From: CADCVT01 sp036389485
Lineage (GTDB): Bacteria > Actinomycetota > Thermoleophilia > Solirubrobacterales > Solirubrobacteraceae
Direction: 5' to 3'
DNA length: 64,000 bases
Assembly (NCBI GenBank): GCA_036389485.1
Contig: DASVPR010000005.1
Location: 19,338 to 83,337, forward strand
Every line of letters begins with the position of its first letter. Position 1 is the stretch's first letter. Shown piece after piece: positions 34,157-43,649 of the stretch. The notes under the pieces were generated by a model, which saw only the letters and a program-made list of their open reading frames with translations, was not told the DNA's origin and did not search any database. Position numbers and translations under genes: made by a program.

Positions 34157-34939
34157 CTACGCGGTCGGCGTCGTGGCGCCCGGAGCGGGCGCGCCGGCCG
34201 GCCGCACGAGGTCGCGCGAGTCGTTCGAGAGCAGCCACGTCCGGCGCACGGTGCGCGTCAGCGTCCCGTCGCGCGCGAGCTCCGCGAGCGCCAGCGAGAC
34301 CGTCGGGCGCTGCGCTCCGACGAGCCGGCCGACCGCCTCGTGCGTGAGGGTGAGGCCGACCTCGACGCCGAACGGCGTCACGCGACCCCAGCGCTCCGCG
34401 AGCTGCCACAGCAGCGCGAGCACGCGGCGCTCGACGCGCGGCAGCTGCGCGATCGCCGCGTGGACCGCGGACCGGTGCACCTGCTCGAGCAGCCGCCGCT
34501 GGAGGTTGACGCTCAGCGAGCGCCACCGCTGGGCCGCGGTCGTGAACCGCGCGTCGAGGACGATCACCGACGCGGGCGCCAGCGCCTTCCACGTCACGGG
34601 GATCGGGAGGAGCGCGTCGGCGGGGGTCGCGCCGATGACGTCCCCGGGCCCGAGGATCTCGGTGCACGCACGACCCGCGAGCTCCAGCTCGCGGACCACG
34701 ACGCCCTCGACGATCAACAGCCCGAACGCGCCCTCGCCCTGGATGAGCGAGTCGGCGTCCGCGTCCAGCTCGTGGACGGGGCGCGCCAGCGCCCGGCGCG
34801 CCAGTGGGTGGTCTGCGGCGGGGATGCCCTCGGCGAGATCGGGATCGACGTCGAGCAGCGAGACGAAGGCGCGGGCGGCCTCGCCGCCGGTGGTCGCCCT
34901 GCGCGCGCTGCCGTCGATCGGGGTTGCTGCTGCCATCAC
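34157..34939 (-). CDS. Crp/Fnr-type transcriptional regulator
   Basis: A 260-residue regulator with an N-terminal cyclic-nucleotide-binding-like beta-roll (about 45-140, ILGPGDVIGAT) and a C-terminal HTH (about 185-235, LTLTHEAVGRLVGAQRPTVS). The nucleotide-binding loop is not conserved enough to predict a ligand. The Ala/Pro-rich ends are probably disordered. It converges with the small gene ending at 34152. Starts at 34939 or 34936 are equally possible. Confidence 0.85.
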   Translation of the reverse strand: MMAAATPIDGSARRATTGGEAARAFVSLLDVDPDLAEGIPAADHPLARRALARPVHELDADADSLIQGEGAFGLLIVEGVVVRELELAGRACTEILGPGDVIGATPADALLPIPVTWKALAPASVIVLDARFTTAAQRWRSLSVNLQRRLLEQVHRSAVHAAIAQLPRVERRVLALLWQLAERWGRVTPFGVEVGLTLTHEAVGRLVGAQRPTVSLALAELARDGTLTRTVRRTWLLSNDSRDLVRPAGAPAPGATTPTA

Positions 34940-35174
34940 GGCTTCCTCTGCGGGAATGGATGACGGAAATCGCCCGGTCGCCCGCCTGGGTGGCTCGCGC
35001 TCGCTCCGTTCAGAGTCGCCGTCGGCTTCGCCCTCGGGGCGCCACTGGGCGACTCACGTCGAGGGTAGCGCGGAATCGCCGGCACGTCACGCGGATTGAC
35101 CGTCGATCACCTGACACCGCGAGGATGGAGCTGCGGGCGCAAGTACCGGCCGCTCGCCGCGTTGTGTTCCTCAG

Positions 35175-37082
35175 ATGCGCCGGTTGCTCGTGCTCGTCTC
35201 GGCCCTCGCGTGCGTCGCACTCCCGGCGACGCCCGCCGCCGGGGCGACGGACTGCGTCCGCACGCTGCGCGGCATCGACCTCCAGACGGCGACGATCCCC
35301 GAGCTGCAGCAGGCGCTCGCGGCGAAGCGGATCACGAGCGTCGAGCTCGTCGACGTGTATCTCGCGCGGATCGCGGCCTATCCGCAGCTCAACGCGATCC
35401 GGGACCTCGCGCCCGCCGCGCGCGAGAGGGCGGCCGCGCTCGACGCCGAGCGCGCCGCGGGGCGCGTGCGCGGCCCGCTGCACGGCATCCCCGTGCTCCT
35501 GAAGGACAACATCGGCACCGCCGACGAGCCGACGACCGCCGGGTCCATCGCGCTGGAAGGCGTCGTGCCGGCGCACGACGCGACGGTGACCGCGCGGCTG
35601 CGCGACGCCGGCGCGGTGATCCTCGGCAAGTTGAACCTCTCCGAGTTCGCGGGCTGGGTCGACCTCGACATGCCGCCGGGCTACAGCTCGCTCGGCGGGC
35701 AGGTCGTGAACGCCTACGACGCCGAGCTCTCGCCGTCGGGCTCCAGCGCCGGGTCGGGGGTCGCCGCCTCGATGGCGTTCAGCGCGATCACGCTCGGGAC
35801 GGAGACCTCGGGCTCGATCCTCAGCCCGTCGGACGCGAACAGCGCGGTCGGGGTCAAGACGACGCTCGGGCTCGTCAGCCGCTACGGCATCCTGCCGCTG
35901 GCGCCGAGCTTCGACGTCCCCGGGCCGATCGTGCGCACCGTCACCGACGCGGCGCTCGCCCTCGGCGCGCTCGCCGGCCCCGACCCGAACGACCCCGAGA
36001 CCGCGGACGCCGCGTCGCACCTGCCGCCCGGCGGCGACTTCACCGCGGGCCTGCGCACCGACGCGCTGCGGGGCGTGCGGCTCGCGTACTCGCAGGACGA
36101 CCACGACGGCCTCGACGACGAGCGCCAGGCGCTGTTCGATGCCGGCATCGAGCGGCTGCGCAGGCTCGGCGCGACGGTGACGGCGACCGACTCGCTCGGC
36201 AGCTCGCAGTTCACCGGTCTCAGCGAGATCGGCGCGATCCCGAACGAGTTCAAGGCGAGCCTGAACCGGTACCTGGCCGAGGAGATGGCCTCCGCGCCGG
36301 TCGACACGCTCTCCGACATCATCGCCTACAACGAGCAGCACCCGGACAAGGTCAAGTACGGGCAGGGGCTGCTCCAGGCGTCCGACGCCTCGCCGGGCCG
36401 CGAGGAGCTCTTCCCGGTGCAGGCCGAGCCGGCCCGGCAGAGCGCCCGTGCCGCGATCGACGGCGCGCTCACCGAGACGCAGTCGCTGGCGATCATCACG
36501 CCAGGCAACGCGCACGCCAACGTCGGGGCCGCGGCCGGCTACCCGACGGTCATCGTGCCGCTGGGCTACACCGACGGCGGCCGGCACCCGTTCGGGATCG
36601 GGTTCCTCAGCACCGCGTACACCGAGCCGCAGCTGCTCGGCTACGCCTACGCGTACGAGCAGGCGTCGCGGGCGCGCGTCGCGCCGACCGACGTCAACCC
36701 CGACCTCGCGCCCGCCGCGTGCCCGGCGCCCGGGAGCGGCGGCGGTCTCGGCCCGCTGCCCGAGGGACGGCCCGGCGGAGGCTCCGCGCCGCCGGCGACC
36801 GGCTCGCGCCCGCGACAGCGCGCGCTGCGACGGCTGCGCGTCTCGGTCCGGGTGCGCCGCCGCGGCCGCGTGCTGCGCATCCGGATCAACCACGCGCTGT
36901 CCCCGCGCGTCCGGCTGTTCGTGCGCCGCGGGAAGCGGACGGTGCGGCGCCGCACCGTGCGGACGGCGCTCGGCCTCGGGATCGTTCGGATGCACGTCGC
37001 GCGCCGCGGTCGCTACCGGGTGACGATCCTGGATCCGGGGCCGCCGGCGAGGACCGTGCGCAAGATCGTCCGCGTGCGCTGA
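35175..37082 (+). CDS. Secreted amidase-signature hydrolase with basic C-terminal domain
   Basis: A 635-residue exported member of the amidase-signature family, which hydrolyses C-N amide bonds. A signal peptide (about 1-24) precedes the amidase domain (about 45-510). The Ser-cisSer-Lys triad is visible: Lys110 in PVLLKDN, cis-Ser near 190 in SPSGSSAGSG and nucleophile Ser214 in TETSGSIL. A Gly/Pro linker leads to an Arg-rich beta-sandwich tail (about 565-635), a type of tail that also ends the secreted protein at 40741. The substrate is unknown. Confidence 0.9.
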   Translation: MRRLLVLVSALACVALPATPAAGATDCVRTLRGIDLQTATIPELQQALAAKRITSVELVDVYLARIAAYPQLNAIRDLAPAARERAAALDAERAAGRVRGPLHGIPVLLKDNIGTADEPTTAGSIALEGVVPAHDATVTARLRDAGAVILGKLNLSEFAGWVDLDMPPGYSSLGGQVVNAYDAELSPSGSSAGSGVAASMAFSAITLGTETSGSILSPSDANSAVGVKTTLGLVSRYGILPLAPSFDVPGPIVRTVTDAALALGALAGPDPNDPETADAASHLPPGGDFTAGLRTDALRGVRLAYSQDDHDGLDDERQALFDAGIERLRRLGATVTATDSLGSSQFTGLSEIGAIPNEFKASLNRYLAEEMASAPVDTLSDIIAYNEQHPDKVKYGQGLLQASDASPGREELFPVQAEPARQSARAAIDGALTETQSLAIITPGNAHANVGAAAGYPTVIVPLGYTDGGRHPFGIGFLSTAYTEPQLLGYAYAYEQASRARVAPTDVNPDLAPAACPAPGSGGGLGPLPEGRPGGGSAPPATGSRPRQRALRRLRVSVRVRRRGRVLRIRINHALSPRVRLFVRRGKRTVRRRTVRTALGLGIVRMHVARRGRYRVTILDPGPPARTVRKIVRVR

Positions 37083-37095
37083 CGTCTTCGCGACA

Positions 37096-38025
37096 ATGGT
37101 CGGGATGTCGGTCGACGCCCTCGATCCTCAGCGCCTGCGCCTGCTCGTCGAGGTCAAGCGCCACGGCTCTATCTCGCGCGCCGCCGACGCGTGCCGGATG
37201 GGGCAGCCGTCCGCGACCAAGCACCTCAAGACGCTCGAGGCCGCCGTGGGCGCGAAGCTCCTGGAGCGGGAGGGCCGCGCGACGCGCCTGACCGAGGCGG
37301 GCGAGATCGTCGCCGCGCACGCGCTGCGCGTGCTCGACACGCTCGACGCGATGGGCGACGAGCTGCGAGCGCTCGCCGGCGCCGAGGTGGGGACGCTCGC
37401 GCTCGCGGCCTCGACGACGCCCGGCAGCTACGTCCTGCCGTCGATCCTGCAGTGCTTCGCCGACCGCCACCCCGGGGTGCACGTGGATGTCGTGATCGGG
37501 TCGAGCACGTGGGTCGCCGAGCGGGTCGCGATGCGCGACGTCTCGCTCGGGCTCGCGGGTGAGGTCCCCGTGCCCGACGGCGTCGTCGCCGAGCCGTTCC
37601 TCGACGACGAGGTGATCGGCATCGCGGCGCCCGGGACGGTCGGCGGGTCGGTGGCCGCCGGGGACCTGGTCGGCAACATGCTGCTGGTCCGCGAGCGGGG
37701 GTCGAGCACGCGCGCCGTCGCCGAGCGCTACCTGACCCGCGCGGGCTATCACGCGGACAAGCGGTGGGAGCTCGACTCCAACGAGGCGATCAAGCGCTCG
37801 GTCGCCGCCGGGCTCGGGATCGGCTTCGTCTCGCGGCTCGTCGTCGAGGACGAGCTGCGCCGCGGGGAGCTCGTGCGGTTCGAGGTCGAGGGCGCCGAGC
37901 CGATGCGCCGATCCGTCTACCTGCTGCGGCCCGACGGCCGCGAGCCGACGCCCTCCGAGCGCGCGTTCATCCAGACGCTGTGCTCGTGCTGCGGCGCGTC
38001 GGTCGCGGGCTGCACGGCGGCCTGA
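37096..38025 (+). CDS. LysR-family transcriptional regulator
   Basis: A 309-residue LysR protein: an N-terminal winged HTH (DPQRLRLLVEVKRHGSISRA ... QPSATKHLKTLE) and a periplasmic-binding-fold effector domain. It lies 13 bases after the amidase gene and 78 bases before a persulfide-dioxygenase-like gene, with a 7-bp inverted repeat in that gap. It may control the downstream gene rather than the usual divergent target. The effector is unknown. Confidence 0.92.
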   Translation: MVGMSVDALDPQRLRLLVEVKRHGSISRAADACRMGQPSATKHLKTLEAAVGAKLLEREGRATRLTEAGEIVAAHALRVLDTLDAMGDELRALAGAEVGTLALAASTTPGSYVLPSILQCFADRHPGVHVDVVIGSSTWVAERVAMRDVSLGLAGEVPVPDGVVAEPFLDDEVIGIAAPGTVGGSVAAGDLVGNMLLVRERGSSTRAVAERYLTRAGYHADKRWELDSNEAIKRSVAAGLGIGFVSRLVVEDELRRGELVRFEVEGAEPMRRSVYLLRPDGREPTPSERAFIQTLCSCCGASVAGCTAA

Positions 38026-38052
38026 CGCGTATTCCGTTTTTGAAAGCGTCGT

Positions 38053-38077
38053 ATCGCTCATGGGCTCTAGGAGCGAT
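38053..38077 (+). promoter_or_regulatory. Inverted repeat upstream of MBL-fold gene
   Basis: ATCGCTC and GAGCGAT face each other across an 11-base spacer, 27 bases before the MBL-fold start and 28 bases after the LysR stop. Size and position suit a LysR-type binding site, though this is untested inference. Confidence 0.4.
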
Positions 38078-38103
38078 GGGCGCGCGGACGTAGCTTCGTC
38101 TGC

Positions 38104-38871
38104 ATGTTCTTCCGCCAGCTCCTCAACGACGAGACCGCGTGCGCCTCGTACCTGTTCGGCTGCAAGTCGCGTGCGCGGTTCGCCGTGGTCGACCCGCACG
38201 TGGACCTCGTCGACGAGTACGTCCGGCTCGCGGAGGCGCAGGGGATCCCGATCACGGCCGTCCTCGAGACGCACGTGCAGGCCGACCACGTCTCCGGGCT
38301 GCCGGAGCTCGTCGAGCGCACCGGCGCTGTCGCGTATCTGCCTTTCGGCGCGGACGTGGAGTTCGAGCACGTCGCGCTCGTCGACGGGGAGGTGGTCGAG
38401 TTCGGGAACACCCTCGTCCGCGCGCTCGCGACGCCGGGGCATGCCCGCGCGCACCACGCCTACGCCGTCACTGATTTGACCCGTGCGCGCGAGCCGTGGA
38501 TGGTGCTCACGGGCGACGCGCTGCTGGTCGGCGACGCCGGCCGCCCGGACCTCCACGCTCACGGCGCGACGAGCGTCGAGGACATGGCGCGGGCGCTGTA
38601 CGGGTCGATCACCTCCAAGATCCTGACGCTGCCCGACTACGTCGCCCTCTATCCCGCGCACTACTCCGGGTCGGTCTGCGGGCGCGGGCTGTCCGCCGCT
38701 CCGGCTTCGACCGTGGGGTTCGAGCGGCGCCACAACAAGGCGCTCGCGGTCACGAGCGAGGACGAGTTCGTCGCCGCGCTCGTCCGCGACATCCCGCCCG
38801 CGCCGGCCGGGCAGGCCGAGATCCTCGCCGCCAACCGCGCCGGCCGTCGGCTCGTTCCCGCGCGACGGTGA
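38104..38871 (+). CDS. MBL-fold persulfide-dioxygenase-like hydrolase
   Basis: A 255-residue metallo-beta-lactamase-fold protein close to the ETHE1/persulfide dioxygenase group, which oxidises glutathione or other persulfides to sulfite. Metal-site motifs are ETHVQADHVSG (the second His of the usual THxHxDH is Gln), PGHARAHH, TGDALLVGDAGR and the late PAHYSG. The H-to-Q change leaves enough ligands for the mono-iron site used by this subgroup. Its TGA overlaps the GTG of the following transporter. Confidence 0.82.
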   Translation: MFFRQLLNDETACASYLFGCKSRARFAVVDPHVDLVDEYVRLAEAQGIPITAVLETHVQADHVSGLPELVERTGAVAYLPFGADVEFEHVALVDGEVVEFGNTLVRALATPGHARAHHAYAVTDLTRAREPWMVLTGDALLVGDAGRPDLHAHGATSVEDMARALYGSITSKILTLPDYVALYPAHYSGSVCGRGLSAAPASTVGFERRHNKALAVTSEDEFVAALVRDIPPAPAGQAEILAANRAGRRLVPARR

Positions 38872-40103
38872 GCGCGCCCCCGGTCCGGCTCGGCCTGCGC
38901 GAGAACCGCGGGCAGTTCGCGCTGCTCGTGGCGGTCAACGCGTTCGTCGGCGCGATGATCGGGCTCGAGCGCTCGACGCTGCCGTTGATCGGGAGGTCGG
39001 AGTTCGGCGTCGGCTCCAGCGCTGCTGTGTTGTCCTTCGTCGTCGCCTTCGGCGCCGCGAAGGCGCTGACGAACCTCGGCGCGGGCGCGCTGGCGGCGCG
39101 GCTCGGTCGCCGGCGGCTGCTGATCGCCGGGTGGGTCGTGGCTCTGCCCGTGCCGGTGCTCGTCGGCGTGGCGCCGTCGTGGGGGTGGATCGTCGCGGCG
39201 AACGTCCTGCTCGGGGTCAACCAGGGCCTCGCGTGGTCCATGACCGTCGTGATGAAGATAGACCTCGTCGGGCCGGCGCGCCGCGGGCTCGCGCTGGGGC
39301 TGAACGAGGCGGCGGGCTACGGCGGCGTGGCGCTCACGGCTGTCGCTTCCGGCTGGCTGGCGGCGGACTTCGCCGCACGCGACGTCCTCGTGGTCGCCGG
39401 CGCCGCGATCGCCGTCGTCGGACTGGTCGTCTCGATCGTCTTCGTGCGCGACACCGCTGCGCACGTGGCTCTCGAGCAGGCCGGCGACGCGCACCCCGCG
39501 CCCCGCCTAAGGGAAGCCTTCCGCGACGCCACTTGGCGAGTCCCGGCGCTCCGGGCGTGCTCGCAGGCCGGCCTGGTCAACAACCTCAACGACGCGCTCG
39601 CATGGGGCCTCGTGCCGCTGTTCCTCGCGGCGCACGGAGCGAGCGTGGGCGAGATCGGCATCGTCGCCGGCGTCTACCCGGCCGTCTGGGGACTCGGACA
39701 GGTGGTCACCGGGCACTGGTCCGACGTCGCCGGGCGCAAGCCGCTGATCGTCGGCGGCATGCTGCTCCAGGCCGCGGCCCTCGCCGTGCTCGCCGCGTCC
39801 GACGGCGCGGTCTTCGTGGCCGCGACCGCCGCCGTCCTGCTCGGTGCGGGCACGGCGCTCGTCTACCCGACGCTCCTGGCGGCGATCTCCGACGCGGTCG
39901 CACCCGTCGCGCGGGCGCCCGTCGTCGGCGTGTACCGGTTCTGGCGCGACTCCGGGTACGTGGCCGGCGGGCTCGTCGCGGGCGTCGTCGCCGACGCGCT
40001 CGGCTTCAGCGGCGCGATCGCCGTCGTCGCCGCGCTGACCGCCGCGTCGGGCCTGTGGGTCGCGGTGGACCTGCCACGGCCGCCGCGCAATAACCTCAGC
40101 GCC
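38868..40103 (+). CDS. MFS transporter (no in-frame stop before the lipoprotein)
   Basis: About 410 residues with about 12 hydrophobic segments and MFS motifs (RLGRRRLLIAG; GHWSDVAGRKPLIVGG). The GTG start overlaps the MBL-fold stop (GTGA), so the two are coupled. Its reading frame continues without a stop into the lipoprotein sequence that starts at the ATG at 40104, giving a 596-codon frame in total. A TAA at 40091-40093 sits in another phase exactly where an MFS C-terminus is expected, so a one- or two-base indel is the simplest explanation. The link to the persulfide enzyme suggests a sulfur-compound transporter (inference). Confidence 0.8.
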
Positions 40104-40658
40104 ATGCGTCACCGGCGCCGACCCGCTGTCCCGCTGGCGGTCGTCGTGGCCGGGCTCTCGCTGGCCTCGTGCGGCGGCGGCAGCCCGCCCTCGGAGGAGG
40201 AGCGAGCGCGTGACACGGTCGCCGAGTTCCTCGCCGCACTGCGCGAGGGCGACGACGACGATGCCTGCGCGCGGCTGACCCGGCGTGCGCAGCAAGGCCT
40301 TCCGCAGCTGCTCGTCCTCCTGCGTCCCGACAACCGCAGCGCCGTAGACGTCGTGACCGGGTCGCAGGAGTGCCCGCATCTCGCGGCGACGCTGCGCCGG
40401 TTCCTCCGCGCGGCCGGCCGGTTCGGGGACCTGCGCGGCGAGGCGCGGCACGCGGAGATCGCGCCCAGCGGGCGGACCGGCACGGTCCGCGTGCACTCAG
40501 GCCGGCTGACGACGACCTGGCCGGTCGAGAAGCAGGGAAGCGACTGGAGGATCTCCGAGGTCGCGCTCGGCACCGTCAAGAAGGTCGAGGAGGAAGAGGG
40601 CGGCGAGGGCGAGAGCGAGGCCGAGGAGGAGCGCGAGGACGAGCGCGGCGGCAACTGA
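40104..40658 (+). CDS. Lipoprotein of unknown function
   Basis: The 184-residue product starts MRHRRRPAVPLAVVVAGLSL and has a lipobox ending in Ser-Cys (LASC), followed by a Gly/Ser linker and a domain of about 110 residues beginning RDTVAEFLAALREGDDDDAC. The domain resembles small secreted NTF2/DUF4878-like folds. A very acidic Glu-rich tail ends the protein. In the sequence given it is in frame with the preceding MFS gene, but the internal signal peptide argues for a separate start. Confidence 0.75.
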   Translation: MRHRRRPAVPLAVVVAGLSLASCGGGSPPSEEERARDTVAEFLAALREGDDDDACARLTRRAQQGLPQLLVLLRPDNRSAVDVVTGSQECPHLAATLRRFLRAAGRFGDLRGEARHAEIAPSGRTGTVRVHSGRLTTTWPVEKQGSDWRISEVALGTVKKVEEEEGGEGESEAEEEREDERGGN

Positions 40659-40740
40659 CGCATCCCGCCGGAAACCGGCGCACACTTGTCCTACGGCTCG
40701 TTCCCGTCGTACAGCTCCACTCATAGAAGGACTCTGGCCG

Positions 40741-43545
40741 ATGCGCGCACTCGCGATCCCCCTGGCCGTCGCAGCTGCCCTGCTGCTCCCTCCCGCCGCC
40801 TCCGCCGCCGACCGCGAAGGGACCGTGACCGGGACACAGCCGTTCACGTGGGAGACGCCCCCCGGCGCCGGCGCGAACGTCGACTACGACAGCGCCGCGG
40901 GCACGCCGTGCGAGAAGACTCCGGACGCCCAGTGCGACACGACGCTGCTCCACGTCAACGCGGGCGAGTTCTTCCAGAACCACGCGGGCGGCCTCCAGGT
41001 CTCCGCCGGCGACTACACGATCCCGACCAGCGACTTCGACCTCTACGTCTACACGAGCGACGCCGCCGGCAACCGCGGCAAGCTCGCGGCGTCCTCCGGC
41101 GGAGTGCCCGGCAACGAGGAGTCGACGACCGTCGCCGACGTCGACCCGAACGGCTACTACCTCGTCCAGGTCGTGTACTTCGCGGTGACCGGCAGCGGCT
41201 ACAAGGGGGAGGCCAAGCTCGTCTCGCACAAGAAGCTGCCGTTCGACCTCGACGACCCGCCCGGCATAGCGGACGTGCTGGCGAGCGATCCCGGCCGCGG
41301 GATCAGGTCGCACTCCGAGCCGCATCTCGCGCAGAGCCCGCTCGACCCGAACCTCCTGATCGCCGGCTCGAAGATGTACAACCGGGATCGCGACTCGCTG
41401 CTCGAGTACGAGTTCAAGATCGGCACGTACGTCTCGTTCGACGGCGGGAAGTCGTGGCACGACCTCGGCCAGATCGACGTCTGCCCCGCCTCGCAGGCGG
41501 GGCCCGACACCTGGCCGGACAACACGTGCTACCCCGAGGACGATCCGAACAAGGGCGGCACCGGCCCTGAGGACGTCTACGACCCCGACGCGGACCCGCC
41601 CGACACCGCCGTCGACGACCGCGGTGACGGCGACTTCGCCGAGGAGTACATCGTCTCGGACGTCTGGATGCAGTTCGACGACGAGGGCAACGCGTACGCG
41701 ATGGTCCTCGACTCGCCGCCGTTCGAGAGCGGCAATGGCTGGGGCATGACCCTGCACAAGTGGGAGACGCCCTCCGCGGAGGACCTCCAGCCCGGCGGCA
41801 CGACCTGGGGCCCGCGGGTGCCGATCAACGCCTACGGCGACGGCGCGCGCCAGCAGCTCTTCCTCGACGACAAGAACACGTTCGCCATCAACAACGCGGG
41901 CCCGGACCGCGACGGCAAGATCGGCACGATCATCGCCTGCTGGGGCCAGAACATCCCTGACATCGTCAAGCAGCAGGTGGTCTGCGACCGCTCCACCGAC
42001 GGCGGCCAGAGCTTCCCGGGCGAGCCGATCCCGATCTCGGACGTCCAGCAGCTCGTGATCGGCGTGCACGTCCTAGGGGACACCAAGGATCCCGACACGT
42101 TCTACGCCACGTGGCTGCAGTACGCCACGGGCACCGTGGGGCCGTCGACGCTCGAGGTGGCCAGGACGACCGACGGCGGCCAGACGTGGCAGCACAACCC
42201 CGTCCCGGCCGCGACGCTCGAGGGGCTGCCGACGACGTATCCGGGGCAAGGGTTCCGCAACCTGTCGATCCCGATCGCGGCGGTCGACCCGACGAGCGGC
42301 ACGCTCTACATCACCTACCCGGAGTACCGACCGGCGCCCGACCCCGACCAGGACTCGGATCGGCTGCAGGCCGACATCATGCTCGTCAAGTCCACGGACG
42401 GCGGCCAGAGCTTCAGCGACCCGGTCGTCGTCAACCAGGACCACAGCAACGCCGACCAGTTCCAGCAGTTCATCGACGTCACCCCGAACGGGCAGGTCAA
42501 CGTCGTCTACTTCGACCGCCGCCTGGACCATTCGATGACCGAGCCCTCGGGCTTCCGCGACGAGGGGAACTACTTCATCGACCTGTACCTGTCGCGCTCG
42601 GCCGACTTCGGCGCGACGTTCGAGGACGTGCGGCTGTCGCACGACTCGTGGGATCCGGCGATCAACCCGCCGACGTCGCCGTCGGGCGCGTTCATCGGCG
42701 ACTACCAGGGCTTCGTCGCGAACGACGATCGCGCGGTGGCCTTCTACAACGACACGCACCGCGCCAACGACCCGTCGCGCGACCCCGAGTTCGACCGCGA
42801 CGGCGTGCGCTCGCAGTTCCAGGAGGCCGTGGCGTGGCGCATCCCGAACACGGCGGAGTTCGCGGGCGGCATCACGCCGAGCCGCGAGTCGGAACGCACC
42901 GGCGGCGGGGGCGGAGGCCAGGCGGTCCGGTGCACGATCACCGCGGGCTTCCGGCGGGTCGCCGCGCGGCCGCGCGGCCGCAACCTCGTCCTCTCGTTCG
43001 CTCGCCGCGCCTCCCGGCCGGTCACCATCGACGTCTTCCGCACGTCGCAGCGCGGCCGGATCGTGACGCGCCGCGTGGCCCGCTTCGCCCGCGCCGAGAG
43101 CCCGCTGACGCTCCGCGGCCGGCGCCTGCGGCCGGGCTACTACTTCGTGCGCTTCGGCGTGCCGACGCCCGGCAAGCCCGGGCACGAGTACCGGCGCATC
43201 GCGCTGCGGCTCGCCCACGGCCGCTTCCGCCTGCGGCCCTCGTTCTACCGCCGCGACAGCTGCGGCCTGGTCCGTTCGTTCAAGCTGCAGCGGCCCGTCT
43301 TCGCGGGGCGCACCCACACGCCGCTGCGGATCGCGTTCCGCCTGTCGCGCCCGGCGCTCGTGTCGGTGACGGTGCTCCGCGGCAAGCGGGTCGTCAAGCG
43401 GTTCGGTCCGTCGGAGCGCGCCGCCGACGTGACGCACCGGCTGCGCCTCCCGGCTCGGGTGCGCCGCGGCACCTACCGCGTGCGGCTCGTCGCCAGGCGC
43501 GGCGACCAGGTCGTCAGGGCGACGCTGACGTCCAGGCGGCTCTGA
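40741..43545 (+). CDS. Secreted sialidase-fold (BNR/Asp-box) protein
   Basis: A 934-residue exported protein. A signal peptide (about 1-22) is followed by a beta-sandwich-like region and a beta-propeller marked by Asp boxes: SFDGGKSW, STDGGQSF (twice) and TTDGGQTW. Such propellers occur in sialidases and in other glycan-binding or structural proteins; the Arg triad of true sialidases is not evident to me, so enzymatic activity is uncertain. The last 220 residues are a Cys-containing, Arg-rich beta-sandwich tail like that of the amidase at 35175. It is probably cell-wall bound or secreted. Confidence 0.85.
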   Translation: MRALAIPLAVAAALLLPPAASAADREGTVTGTQPFTWETPPGAGANVDYDSAAGTPCEKTPDAQCDTTLLHVNAGEFFQNHAGGLQVSAGDYTIPTSDFDLYVYTSDAAGNRGKLAASSGGVPGNEESTTVADVDPNGYYLVQVVYFAVTGSGYKGEAKLVSHKKLPFDLDDPPGIADVLASDPGRGIRSHSEPHLAQSPLDPNLLIAGSKMYNRDRDSLLEYEFKIGTYVSFDGGKSWHDLGQIDVCPASQAGPDTWPDNTCYPEDDPNKGGTGPEDVYDPDADPPDTAVDDRGDGDFAEEYIVSDVWMQFDDEGNAYAMVLDSPPFESGNGWGMTLHKWETPSAEDLQPGGTTWGPRVPINAYGDGARQQLFLDDKNTFAINNAGPDRDGKIGTIIACWGQNIPDIVKQQVVCDRSTDGGQSFPGEPIPISDVQQLVIGVHVLGDTKDPDTFYATWLQYATGTVGPSTLEVARTTDGGQTWQHNPVPAATLEGLPTTYPGQGFRNLSIPIAAVDPTSGTLYITYPEYRPAPDPDQDSDRLQADIMLVKSTDGGQSFSDPVVVNQDHSNADQFQQFIDVTPNGQVNVVYFDRRLDHSMTEPSGFRDEGNYFIDLYLSRSADFGATFEDVRLSHDSWDPAINPPTSPSGAFIGDYQGFVANDDRAVAFYNDTHRANDPSRDPEFDRDGVRSQFQEAVAWRIPNTAEFAGGITPSRESERTGGGGGGQAVRCTITAGFRRVAARPRGRNLVLSFARRASRPVTIDVFRTSQRGRIVTRRVARFARAESPLTLRGRRLRPGYYFVRFGVPTPGKPGHEYRRIALRLAHGRFRLRPSFYRRDSCGLVRSFKLQRPVFAGRTHTPLRIAFRLSRPALVSVTVLRGKRVVKRFGPSERAADVTHRLRLPARVRRGTYRVRLVARRGDQVVRATLTSRRL

Positions 43546-43649
43546 GAACCCGCGCGGCGGGGCGCACGCCGCCCCGCCGCGCCGCTTTGGATCGTCAAGA
43601 GATCAGTAACGGTTCCTGATGACCTTCTGTCCCCGTTGCGCCGTCGGAC

